A DNA stretch of 64,000 nt from Clostridiales bacterium (GTDB lineage: Bacteria > Bacillota > Clostridia > Peptostreptococcales > Anaerovoracaceae): assembly GCA_022773945.1 (NCBI GenBank), contig JALFNS010000033.1, positions 1 to 64,000 on the forward strand, written 5' to 3'. Under the pieces are notes generated by a model. The model saw nothing but the letters and a program-made list of their open reading frames with translations, was not told the origin of the DNA and ran no database searches. The stretch's first letter is position 1. Every line of letters begins with the position of its first letter. The translations under genes and the position numbers were made by a program. Below are positions 1 to 7,970 of the stretch, piece by piece.

Positions 1-233
1 GACTAAGGAGATTCGTGATATTAATCGATAGACCTTGAAAAGCTCACCTGTGTGGAGCCTTATTAAGGTTACCCTTATATACCACATGAACGATTTTGGA
101 ATTTCCAGCTAATCTAAGCTTGACTTTTCATAGCTGGTCTCCTTCCGGATAAACTATATGATGACAATTCATTCTGTCAGAATATTCAACGCTTTACTAC
201 AATTCAGTTAAAAAATACAAAAGAAAACACATG
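1..233. other. Gene-free left end, nothing recognised
   Basis: No convincing coding region is seen here. A short frame on the plus strand ends at about base 31 and could be the tail of a gene lying to the left, but it is too short to judge. The sequence is AT-rich. It holds a 7-bp inverted repeat (CCAGCTA at 105-111, TAGCTGG at 131-137) with a 19-base loop. On the minus strand there is a ribosome-site-like stretch followed by a five-codon frame. Either could be a remnant of a mobile element, but nothing supports that firmly. Confidence 0.4.
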
Positions 234-267
234 AAAAAAGAGGCACGTCTGTGCGCACCTCTTTTTT
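234..267 (-). terminator. Rho-independent terminator after preA
   Basis: An inverted repeat of about 8 bp (GAGG...CCTC core) is flanked by a run of six A on one side and seven T on the other. It can therefore act in both directions. It starts 19 bases after the preA stop codon on the minus strand and closes the amidohydrolase-preT-preA transcript. It may also serve a converging gene from the left. Confidence 0.85.
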
Positions 268-286
268 CCTGAACCATGTATAAAAA

Positions 287-1579
287 TTATTCGTAATGCT
301 GTCTGAGAACAGGATCCTCGTCTCTCTTTCTGCCTTCCTTCCATACCAGTTCTCCCGGAGTGATACACTCCTGAACAGGGCATACATTGAGGCAGAGATG
401 ACATCCTACGCAGTTGTCGTTGAGCTCAGGTCTTCTCTTCTCCTCGTTCCAGTCGATAGCCTGGTGAGCAGCGTCGTAGCAGGAGATGTAGCATCTTCCG
501 CATCCTATACACTTGTCTTCATCGAACTTAGGGAGAATCTTGTAATCTCTGTTAAGCTCTTCTGCAGGGATGATGTTAGGAAGAGCGCATCCGATGAATT
601 CATCCAGATTGTTGTAGCCCTTCTCATCCATGAAGTGCATGAGACCTGATGCCATATCCTCTACGATTCTGTAGCCGTACTGCATAATAGCCGTAGTAAC
701 CTGAATATTTCTGCAGCCTACTGCCAGGAATTCAGCAACGTCTCTCCAGGTTTCGATTCCGCCGATACCGGAAAGCTCATGGCCGTGACCGTAGTCGTGA
801 CCGTTCTTCTTAACCTGCTCGTGTATCTCCTGACACTGCTGTACCTGTGTGCAGAATCTGAGAGCGATAGGCTTAACTGCAGCTCCGGAATATCCTGATA
901 TTGAGGACTTGCCGTCAACTACAGGCATACCTGTGTTGTTCTCGAAGGAGATGTTCGTTATCGACTTGATTGTATTGATTGCGGATACAGCTGCCGCACC
1001 GCCTCTTACAGCTGCCAGAGCATGCTCCTCCATGTTCTTGCAGTTAGGTGTCATCTTGGCGATGAACGGAATGTCTGTAGTCTCGGCAACGGCTCTGGCA
1101 TAGCTCTCAACCAGTTCGTTGTTCGTTCCTACATCGGATCCCATGTCGTGTGATGTCATCTGAGGACATGAGAAGTTTCCTTCTATGAGCTTTACTCCGG
1201 CTTCGTCAGCCATCTTGGCCAGCTTCTTCCACTCCTCTACGGTCGAGCCCATGATGGAAGCTACCGTAATGTGGTCCGGATAATCTCTGCAAAGTCTGTA
1301 GAGGTATTCAAAGTTCTGTTCAGTCGGTTTGTCGGAAATCTGCTCCATGTTCTTGAATCCCAGCCAAGGAAGTCCTTCCTTGTTTGTCTGGTCGAATCTA
1401 GGTGAGCACTCGTCAGCTACGAAGATACCTATGGTCTTGAAGAAGCATCCGCCCCATCCCATCTCATAGCATTTCGCAACCATGTCATAGTTTCCGCCTA
1501 CAGGTGATGATGAAAGGAAGAACGGATTCTGACAATCAACACCCAGATATTTCAATGATAAATCTTTCTTAACTGCCAT
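287..1579 (-). CDS. preA: Dihydropyrimidine dehydrogenase-type subunit PreA
   Basis: A 430-residue FMN TIM-barrel protein of the dihydroorotate/dihydropyrimidine dehydrogenase family with a C-terminal two-[4Fe-4S] ferredoxin domain (CIGCGRCYISC and CVGCHLCLNVC motifs, about residues 365-415). With PreT it would reduce uracil or thymine to the dihydro form, the first step of reductive pyrimidine breakdown. The barrel keeps the NFSCP strand (136-139), but the loop that carries the catalytic Cys of dihydropyrimidine dehydrogenase reads MGSDVG, with Val150 at the expected Cys position. The true substrate may thus differ (a hydantoin or another cyclic imide). The start ATG lies one base after the preT stop, with an AAAGGAG site inside the end of preT. 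It is the last gene of its operon. Confidence 0.85.
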   Translation of the reverse strand: MAVKKDLSLKYLGVDCQNPFFLSSSPVGGNYDMVAKCYEMGWGGCFFKTIGIFVADECSPRFDQTNKEGLPWLGFKNMEQISDKPTEQNFEYLYRLCRDYPDHITVASIMGSTVEEWKKLAKMADEAGVKLIEGNFSCPQMTSHDMGSDVGTNNELVESYARAVAETTDIPFIAKMTPNCKNMEEHALAAVRGGAAAVSAINTIKSITNISFENNTGMPVVDGKSSISGYSGAAVKPIALRFCTQVQQCQEIHEQVKKNGHDYGHGHELSGIGGIETWRDVAEFLAVGCRNIQVTTAIMQYGYRIVEDMASGLMHFMDEKGYNNLDEFIGCALPNIIPAEELNRDYKILPKFDEDKCIGCGRCYISCYDAAHQAIDWNEEKRRPELNDNCVGCHLCLNVCPVQECITPGELVWKEGRKRDEDPVLRQHYE

Positions 1580-1580
1580 T

Positions 1581-2843
1581 CTACTTCACTCCTTTCTCTT
1601 CGAGGTATGCAATCATGGAAGCTGCCGCCTCTTTACCTTCAGCTACAGCTTCAACAACGGTCTTGCCACCGTTAACGATGTCGCCTGCTGCGAAGAACTT
1701 GCCGCCTGCCTTACCGTCCTCGGCAACGATGAGGCCCTTTCTGTCATCCAGCTTCACATCAGCGATTGCCGACATGTCTTCAGCCTTCTGACCTGTAGCG
1801 AACACTATAGTATCTGCGCTTACCTTCATCTCCGCATCCTTGTCATAGAATCCCTTGAAGAGAACGCCTGTCATAGCGTCATCACCCAGGATAGCTTCCG
1901 GAGCCATTCCTGTGGTTACACCGATTCCCAGTGACAGAGCATAGTGGAATTCCTCGATATTTCCCGGAGCTTCCTCGATAGTTCTTCTGTAAACAATCTT
2001 AACATCCTCAGCACCGAGAAGCTTGGCTGTAACGGCACAGTCAGTTGTTACGTCTCCGCCGCCGACTACTACCACGCGCTTGCCGGCATCAAATCCTGCC
2101 TGTCCGCTTCTGGCAGCCTTCAGATAATCAACTGCCGCATAAACGCCCTTCTTGTCTATGCCTTCGATTTCAGGAAGGTTGTCCTTCCAGAGACCTGTGC
2201 CGATAAATACAGCATCGTAGTCCTCCAGATCCGCAGCCTTGACTTCCTTGTTGAATACGAATTCAACACCCAGTCCCTTAACCTGATCTATATCGTGATC
2301 AACAACTTCCTGAGGGAGTCTTGACGGAACGATTCCGTATGTCAGAACTCCGCCTGCCTTCGCTTCTCTCTCGAATACGGTTACAACGTATCCGGCCTTG
2401 GCCAGTTCAGCAGCACATGCCAGTGATGCAGGACCTGCACCTACGCAGGCAATCTTGCCGGCCTTCTTCTCTGCAGGAGCCTCGAGAGTCTTCATGCCGA
2501 AGATCTCCTCCTGCTCGATGGCGTATCTCTGGAGTTTGCCGATCTGAATCGGCTTGTCTATACCGCATCTTGAACATGCTTCCTCGCAAAGTCTGTCATA
2601 AGGACATACTCTGGCGCATGATCCGCCGAGAACATTGTTTTCTCTGATAGTTTCAGCAGCACCCTTCACATTCCTGAATCTGATTGATCTTATGAATCTG
2701 GCAGGGTCAGTTCCGGCAGGGCAGCCCTGGCTGCATGGTGCATCGTGGCACAGCAGGCATCTGGCTGCTTCTTCCAAAGCTGTTCTGTGAGTGAATCCAG
2801 CTACAGCTTCAGCAGTGTAATTAGCTTTTACTACTTTACTCAA
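1581..2843 (-). CDS. preT: NAD(P)H- and FAD-binding Fe-S subunit PreT
   Basis: A 420-residue flavoprotein of the glutamate synthase small-subunit/PreT type. The N-terminal domain has two cysteine groups for [4Fe-4S] clusters (C29, C32, C37, C41 and C76, C80, C86, C90). A first dinucleotide fold follows (GAGPAS at 135-140, for FAD), and a second one (VVVGGGDVTTD, near 257-267) for NAD(P)H. It passes electrons from the nicotinamide to PreA. Translation appears to start at TTG, 8 bases after a clear AGGAGG. Two hairpins lie directly upstream. It is cotranscribed with the amidohydrolase before it and preA after it. Confidence 0.88.
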   Translation of the reverse strand: MSKVVKANYTAEAVAGFTHRTALEEAARCLLCHDAPCSQGCPAGTDPARFIRSIRFRNVKGAAETIRENNVLGGSCARVCPYDRLCEEACSRCGIDKPIQIGKLQRYAIEQEEIFGMKTLEAPAEKKAGKIACVGAGPASLACAAELAKAGYVVTVFEREAKAGGVLTYGIVPSRLPQEVVDHDIDQVKGLGVEFVFNKEVKAADLEDYDAVFIGTGLWKDNLPEIEGIDKKGVYAAVDYLKAARSGQAGFDAGKRVVVVGGGDVTTDCAVTAKLLGAEDVKIVYRRTIEEAPGNIEEFHYALSLGIGVTTGMAPEAILGDDAMTGVLFKGFYDKDAEMKVSADTIVFATGQKAEDMSAIADVKLDDRKGLIVAEDGKAGGKFFAAGDIVNGGKTVVEAVAEGKEAAASMIAYLEEKGVK

Positions 2844-2866
2844 TGTGGTTTCCTCCTTCTTTCGCC

Positions 2867-2931
2867 GGCTTTTTCACGGGAAAAAGCCCCTAAGATAGCA
2901 AACTGGCGGAAGGGAAGTTCCCTTCCGTCAG
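2867..2931 (-). promoter_or_regulatory. Tandem hairpins in the preT leader
   Basis: Two inverted repeats lie between the amidohydrolase stop and the preT ribosome site. The first in transcription order (2903-2931) is a 13-bp GC-rich stem with a very short loop, followed by only three T, so it is a weak terminator at best. The second (2867-2888) is an 8-bp GGCTTTTT/AAAAAGCC stem ending just before the AGGAGG. They could set the level of preTA against the upstream gene by attenuation, mRNA-end protection or translation control. No ligand motif is recognised. Confidence 0.5.
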
Positions 2932-2961
2932 ATTTCTGATGTTTCCCGTTAAGCAGGAATA

Positions 2962-4263
2962 TTAAAATTCGTCAGATGCGTCGCATTTGAGAACTGCGTT
3001 CAGAGTTGCAGTTGCTGCTGCCGTGCAGTCTTCGTCCGATACGTGCTCAGGCTCGCAGTGTGACAGTCCGTCCTTTGTTCTCGAGAAAATCATTGTTGTA
3101 GGTATCATGTAAGCACAGAACTGTGCATCGTGACCTGCTCCCGACAGGATCTTCTGCCACTTGGCACCCATCTCGTCCATGGACTCCTCAACGAATCCGA
3201 TAAGTCTTGAATCGAACGGAACCGGATCTCTCTTCCACTGTTCTTCGACATCGCATGTGCACTGCTGATATGTTTCCTTGGCCATTTCCTGAAGGATAGC
3301 CATGCACTTGTCCAGAATCTTCTGGTCAGGGTGTCTTACATCCAGTGAGAATTCTGCTTCGTCAGGAATACAGGTGTGGATGCAAGGGTGAACATAGATT
3401 TCACCTGTAGTGAATACGAATTCATATTCGCTTTCGCCGCTCTCCAGAATTTCCTTGTTCAGGGCATCGTATCTCTCATGCAGCTTGCAGAGGAAGTCTG
3501 CTGCAGCGTGAAGAGCATCGTGTCTCTTGGCCATAGGGAATGTACCTGCATGAGCTGTGAATCCGTGGAATCTTACTCTGTAGTTGAACATGCCCATTAC
3601 CAGCTGAACAGCACCGATTTCGTTACCGTTATCCTCGAGGATAGGTCCCTGCTCCAGATGTGTTTCGAACATAGCGCAGTACTTGTCCGGGCTGATTCTG
3701 TTGGCCTTGTCGCCTTTGTACTTGGATGCTGCCAGAGCCTCGCCGAAGTTGGCGTAAGGGGAAGCGTCCATAGGCTTGGAAGCCATCATCTTGTCGTACA
3801 TGAAGTTAGGTTTGAGATAATCAGGGAGATAATCATAGCAGATGATGCCTGATACCATCATTGCAGGCGGATACAGTGATCCTTCTTCGTTCGTCCAGAT
3901 CATTGCAGTGATAGGGTGTTTGTGAGGAATGTTCTCAGCAACGATTGTCTCGAGAACCTCCATACCTGTCATAACGCCTTCGATACCGTCATAGTTACCG
4001 CCGTTCTTAACGGAGTCACAGTGGGAGCCCATAACGATTCTCTTGGCATTAGGGTCTGAACCTTCAATAGTAGCGTAGAGACATGCGCAGTCATCGTACT
4101 CAATCTTGGCTCCGATAGCTTCCATTCTTCTTACGAACTCATCTCTCGCCATGTGAGCTTCTGCTGACAGGGAATATCTTGTTATTCCGCCGTGACCTGC
4201 ATCTCCGAACTTGGAGAAGGTTTTGATTTTGTCTGACATTCTTTCCAAACTACACTTATACAT
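2962..4263 (-). CDS. M20-family hydantoinase/carbamoylase-type amidohydrolase
   Basis: A 433-residue zinc amidase of the M20 family, in the branch with N-carbamoyl-amino-acid hydrolases, beta-ureidopropionases and allantoate amidohydrolases. Typical metal-site motifs are present: GSHCDSV with His81, an Asp in GGNYDG (Asp92) and the Glu pair in NEEGS (126-127). Next to preT and preA the likely job is to hydrolyse an N-carbamoyl product such as N-carbamoyl-beta-alanine to beta-alanine, CO2 and ammonia. The ring-opening dihydropyrimidinase expected between the two steps is not in the window. The ATG at 4263 follows GGAGG by 7 bases. Substrate is inferred from context only. Confidence 0.8.
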   Translation of the reverse strand: MYKCSLERMSDKIKTFSKFGDAGHGGITRYSLSAEAHMARDEFVRRMEAIGAKIEYDDCACLYATIEGSDPNAKRIVMGSHCDSVKNGGNYDGIEGVMTGMEVLETIVAENIPHKHPITAMIWTNEEGSLYPPAMMVSGIICYDYLPDYLKPNFMYDKMMASKPMDASPYANFGEALAASKYKGDKANRISPDKYCAMFETHLEQGPILEDNGNEIGAVQLVMGMFNYRVRFHGFTAHAGTFPMAKRHDALHAAADFLCKLHERYDALNKEILESGESEYEFVFTTGEIYVHPCIHTCIPDEAEFSLDVRHPDQKILDKCMAILQEMAKETYQQCTCDVEEQWKRDPVPFDSRLIGFVEESMDEMGAKWQKILSGAGHDAQFCAYMIPTTMIFSRTKDGLSHCEPEHVSDEDCTAAATATLNAVLKCDASDEF

Positions 4264-4329
4264 GATTCATCCTCCTTTTTTCGATGAAATTTATAAACAT
4301 TACTGAAACCAGTTACATTCACTACTGTC

Positions 4330-4358
4330 ATTATATTGTTTTTTCTGACAATTTACAA
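4330..4358 (-). promoter_or_regulatory. Sigma-70-type promoter of the amidohydrolase-preTA operon
   Basis: On the minus strand TTGTAA (4353-4358) is followed after 17 bases by a perfect TATAAT (4330-4335). Transcription would start near 4323, giving a leader of about 60 bases before the amidohydrolase ATG. No LacI-type palindrome was recognised with confidence next to it. Confidence 0.7.
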
Positions 4359-4382
4359 GAGTAATTTGAAAAATATATTAAA

Positions 4383-5492
4383 TTATAGGCTTAATTTTAA
4401 CTTTTTTGCTGCGCACATGTCGGTGCAAAGCCCGCATCCTGTGCATTTTTTCTCGTCAACGCGTATCGAACCGCCCTCTCTTGTTATGGCGCCGTACATG
4501 CACGCCATCATGCATCTGTTGCAGTTTTCCGTGCAGGGCACACTGTTTACAACGCTTGTAGCCGGTTCAAACTTCATTTCGTCGAAGGATTTGAGATTGG
4601 CCAGGGCTTTTCCCCGGATTTCCGATAAGTTTTTGAGATTATGATTTTGCGCCCATTCCTCGAGTTCATGTACAATCTTGCGGATAACTCCCTTGCCCCG
4701 AATCATGGCATGCGTTCCCACCTGAACGGTGGTCGCTCCCAGCATCATGTACTCGAGCGCGCTGCGACCGTCGGTTATTCCTCCGACTCCGCTTATGGTT
4801 ATATCCGCCGTCTGGGCGATGGTTGCCACGGATGCCAGCCCCAGAGGTTTGATATAGCTTCCTGATATTCCTCCGTAGGTTGACAGAGTCGGCACGGCAT
4901 TCTCCACGTCCACGCCGAGAATCCCCCTTACGGTGTTTATGGCTGTTACCCCGGAGCCGCCTGCCGCCTTGACCGCCTTGGCAACCTTGGATATGTTGGT
5001 GGTGTTCTGGGACAGCTTGACTATGACGGGAATTCCGACAGAAGAAACCACAGCCTTCGTCATATCGAAGACCGTGCTTGCGTGAGAAGCCACCACTTCG
5101 AGAGATTCAACCGCCGGATTGGACACGCTCAGCTCTATGGCATCCGCTCCGAACTTCTCCATCTTGCTGGCAAGATAAGCAACCTCCGAAGGAGTCTGTC
5201 CCGATACGCTGGCAATTACCACTCCTCCTGAGGATTTGGCTATCTTCATCTCACTCTCCCAGCCTTCTATCTGAATATCGCTGTAGAGACGTATGTTCTG
5301 AGCACCTCTCTCATCCCCTGCTATCCTCGGGCGCACGTCCATGACGGTGTCGCTGACTATACTCTCGGTAACAACGGCGCCGGCACCCATGTCGATGGAT
5401 TCCTTGACGGCTCTGCCGTCTCTGTTCCACGGTCCTGCCGCCAGTATGACAGGATTCCTCAGCTTCAATCCCATAAAATTTGTCGTGAGCAT
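4383..5492 (-). CDS. Dihydroorotate dehydrogenase-like flavoprotein with ferredoxin domain
   Basis: A 369-residue protein with an FMN-type TIM barrel (about residues 1-300) and a C-terminal pair of [4Fe-4S] motifs (CTENCNRCMMAC, CTGCGLCTDMC). It resembles PreA and class 1 dihydroorotate dehydrogenases. The region where these enzymes carry the catalytic base reads LSVSNPAVES (121-130). It lacks the usual SCPN signature and no catalytic Cys or Ser can be placed with certainty. It follows lacI by 19 bases and lies just upstream of the pyrimidine operon, so a role in cyclic imide or pyrimidine redox chemistry is likely. Biosynthetic PyrD is an alternative, but no pyr gene is near. Confidence 0.7.
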   Translation of the reverse strand: MLTTNFMGLKLRNPVILAAGPWNRDGRAVKESIDMGAGAVVTESIVSDTVMDVRPRIAGDERGAQNIRLYSDIQIEGWESEMKIAKSSGGVVIASVSGQTPSEVAYLASKMEKFGADAIELSVSNPAVESLEVVASHASTVFDMTKAVVSSVGIPVIVKLSQNTTNISKVAKAVKAAGGSGVTAINTVRGILGVDVENAVPTLSTYGGISGSYIKPLGLASVATIAQTADITISGVGGITDGRSALEYMMLGATTVQVGTHAMIRGKGVIRKIVHELEEWAQNHNLKNLSEIRGKALANLKSFDEMKFEPATSVVNSVPCTENCNRCMMACMYGAITREGGSIRVDEKKCTGCGLCTDMCAAKKLKLSL

Positions 5493-5511
5493 TGTAATCT
5501 CTCTCCTTTAC

Positions 5512-6525
5512 CTAGAACATCTCGCCTATTCTGTCCGTGTGACCGCAGGACTTTCTTATTCTCAGTTTGCCCTGGAGAATAATGTGCTGCGGCTCCTCCG
5601 TCTCCCCCTCAATCATATCGAAGAGGATTCGCGCCCCGTAGATTCCCATCTTCCTGTATGGCTGCTCCACCGTGGAAAGCTTAGGCTCCACCAGGTTTGA
5701 CATTCGGCTGTTACCGAAGCCTGCCACCGCTATGTCCCCGGGAATAGACATTCCCATATCCTTGACAGCTTCCATTGCCCCGTAGGCAATTTCGTCACTT
5801 GTGGCGAAAATCGCATCCGGCCTCACCTCCGAAAGCATCTGTTTCATTCCTATATATCCGCCTTCGATGGAGTTCTCCACAGATGATTTGAGCCGGGGGT
5901 CCTCACCTCTTCCGCACTTCTTCATGACATCGCAGTAGCCCTTGAGCATATCTCTGCCCTCCTGCTCCGGATCCCTGCCGCACAGTATTCCGATTCTGCT
6001 GTGTCCGCACTCTGCCAGGTGCCTGACCATGTCCGCAGCTCCGCTTCTGCAGTTCGTTGTCACGGAGCTCCAGCCGCACTTCACCTTGTTCTCTCCAATT
6101 AGCACCGCGGGAATATTCTTCTCTTCTATGAGCTCCATATAGCTGTCGTCCAGTGCCGAGAACATGAGAATTATTCCGTCCACCCTGCGGTTTATCAGCT
6201 GATTGACGTACTCCTTCTCAATCTGGGGGTCCTTCTCCACATTGCACATGAATGTGATGTACCCTTTCTGGCGGGCAACCTCCTCAACTCCGTTGGCTAT
6301 CTCCATGTACGTCGATCCCAGCGTGTGGGGTATGAGAAGTCCCAGTGTCTTGGTTCTGTTGAAGTTCAGCCCCCGCGCAAACCAGTTCGGCTTGTACTCC
6401 TCTTCGTCTATTATCTTCTGTATCTTCTCTCTCGTGGTCTCTGCGACGGTCTCGGGATGATTGAGCACCCTTGACACCGTGGCAACGGATACGCCTGCCT
6501 TTTTAGCTATCTGTTTAATGTTCAT
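5512..6525 (-). CDS. LacI-family transcription regulator
   Basis: A 337-residue repressor-type protein. The N-terminal helix-turn-helix (IKQIAKKAGVSVATVSRVL, about 2-20) and hinge helix are followed by a periplasmic-binding-protein-like effector domain to the C-terminus. The ATG at 6525 is preferred over an upstream GTG because AGGTGG sits 5 bases before it. It starts 18 bases after the miaB stop and is followed by the dihydroorotate-dehydrogenase-like gene. It probably controls that gene and the divergent-purpose pyrimidine operon after it, sensing a nucleoside, sugar or pyrimidine. The effector cannot be read from the sequence. Confidence 0.88.
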   Translation of the reverse strand: MNIKQIAKKAGVSVATVSRVLNHPETVAETTREKIQKIIDEEEYKPNWFARGLNFNRTKTLGLLIPHTLGSTYMEIANGVEEVARQKGYITFMCNVEKDPQIEKEYVNQLINRRVDGIILMFSALDDSYMELIEEKNIPAVLIGENKVKCGWSSVTTNCRSGAADMVRHLAECGHSRIGILCGRDPEQEGRDMLKGYCDVMKKCGRGEDPRLKSSVENSIEGGYIGMKQMLSEVRPDAIFATSDEIAYGAMEAVKDMGMSIPGDIAVAGFGNSRMSNLVEPKLSTVEQPYRKMGIYGARILFDMIEGETEEPQHIILQGKLRIRKSCGHTDRIGEMF

Positions 6526-6543
6526 GGCCACCACCTGAGGGGA

Positions 6544-7965
6544 TTACTTTAGTTCTCCCCTTAAACTGAAAGTATTGGAATCGACTATTTCCACGTCAAC
6601 CATTTCACCGATGAGATCCGCCGGTCCTCTGAAGTCCACCAGTTTGAAGCTGTCTGTTCTTCCCTTCAGACTTCCGGGCTCCCTGCCCTCACCTTCAATG
6701 AGAACCTTCTCCACACGGCCCACATATGCGGCATTCTTCTCACTGCTACATCTGTTCATCACCTCAACCAGTCTGTTGAACCTCTCATGTTTCACCGTTT
6801 CCGGTATCTGATTCTCCATCTCCGCTGCGGGAGTTCCCTTTCGCGGCGAGTAGAGGAATGTGAATGCGGAATCAAATCTGACCTCTTCCGCCAGACTCAG
6901 TGTATCGGCAAAGTCCTCCTCACTCTCACCCGGGAATCCGACGATGATATCTGTGCTTATTGATATTCCCGGCACGGCATCGCGCAGTTTTCTCACAAGC
7001 TCCAGATATTCCTCCCGCGTGTATTTCCTGTTCATCCGCTTCAGAACCCGGCTGCTTCCCGCCTGCACCGGCAGGTGTATGTAGCCGCAAAGGCTGTCGC
7101 ACTCTGCAAAAGCTTTAATAAGTCTGTCCGACAGGTCCTTCGGGTGGGATGTCATAAACCGTATTCTGTCCACTCCCTCAATGCGGTCCAGTGCATATAT
7201 GAGCTCGGGAAAATCCCACTGTCTGCCTGTTTCACTGCTTACTCCTCTGTAGGAATTCACGTTCTGTCCCAGCAGTGTTATCTCCCGCACTCCGTCACAC
7301 GCCAGCTCTCTGACCTCATTCAGGATATCTTCCGGATGTCTGCTCTTTTCCCTGCCTCTCGTGTAGGGAACAATGCAGTATGTGCAGAAATTATTGCACC
7401 CGTACATTATATTGACGAAGCTCTTGTGTCTGTATTTCCTGTTTACCGGCAGCCCCTCAACAATCTCCGGGCTGTCCTCATATATTCTCTCCACGCGAGT
7501 GTTCCTGGAGCTTCTTATCTCATGCTTGGCCCTGTTGTACTCCGCAGGCGTCATGTTCTCCCCGGCGAGGGGTTCAGTACGACCTTCTTCTTCACGGGCT
7601 CTGTAGAGCTCCTCCAGCATCTGAGGAAACTCGTGAATATTATGGGTTCCGAATATTATGTCCACCCAGGGATAGCTCTGCTTAATCTCCCTGACAACAT
7701 GCTCCTGCTGCATCATGCATCCGCAGACACATGTTACCTGGGCCGGATTCACAGCCTTGATCTTCTTAAGCTGCCCCAGAGTTCCGAAGAAGCGCTTGTC
7801 CGCGTTCTCTCTGATGCTGCACGTGTTGATCACGGTGATATCCGCCGCTTCCCTGTCGGGCACTTCTGTATATCCCAGCCGGCTGAGCATGCCCGAAATC
7901 GTCTCGGAATCATGCTCGTTCATCTGGCATCCGAAGGTTATTATGTTGTACGTTCTGCTTCCCAT
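6544..7965 (-). CDS. miaB: tRNA-2-methylthio-N6-dimethylallyladenosine synthase MiaB
   Basis: A 473-residue radical-SAM methylthiotransferase that adds a methylthio group to i6A37 of tRNAs reading UNN codons. The UPF0004 domain carries three cysteines for the auxiliary cluster (FGCQMNEHD, NTCSIRE, CGCMMQQE). The radical-SAM motif is CNNFCTYC, near residue 190, and a TRAM domain ends the protein. The length suits MiaB rather than the shorter MtaB. It sits 5 bases after gpsA and just before lacI, late in a long housekeeping run. Confidence 0.93.
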   Translation of the reverse strand: MGSRTYNIITFGCQMNEHDSETISGMLSRLGYTEVPDREAADITVINTCSIRENADKRFFGTLGQLKKIKAVNPAQVTCVCGCMMQQEHVVREIKQSYPWVDIIFGTHNIHEFPQMLEELYRAREEEGRTEPLAGENMTPAEYNRAKHEIRSSRNTRVERIYEDSPEIVEGLPVNRKYRHKSFVNIMYGCNNFCTYCIVPYTRGREKSRHPEDILNEVRELACDGVREITLLGQNVNSYRGVSSETGRQWDFPELIYALDRIEGVDRIRFMTSHPKDLSDRLIKAFAECDSLCGYIHLPVQAGSSRVLKRMNRKYTREEYLELVRKLRDAVPGISISTDIIVGFPGESEEDFADTLSLAEEVRFDSAFTFLYSPRKGTPAAEMENQIPETVKHERFNRLVEVMNRCSSEKNAAYVGRVEKVLIEGEGREPGSLKGRTDSFKLVDFRGPADLIGEMVDVEIVDSNTFSLRGELK

Positions 7966-7970
7966 ATATC

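Noticed and set aside
162..179. TGACA...TGTCA as an operator
   Set aside because: Only 5 bp pair across 8 bases, and no promoter or gene start is next to it.
4360..4400. AT-rich inverted repeat as a terminator of the 20-gene run
   Set aside because: The stem is made almost only of A and T and is broken by a bulge. It cannot be told from chance in this AT-rich gap.
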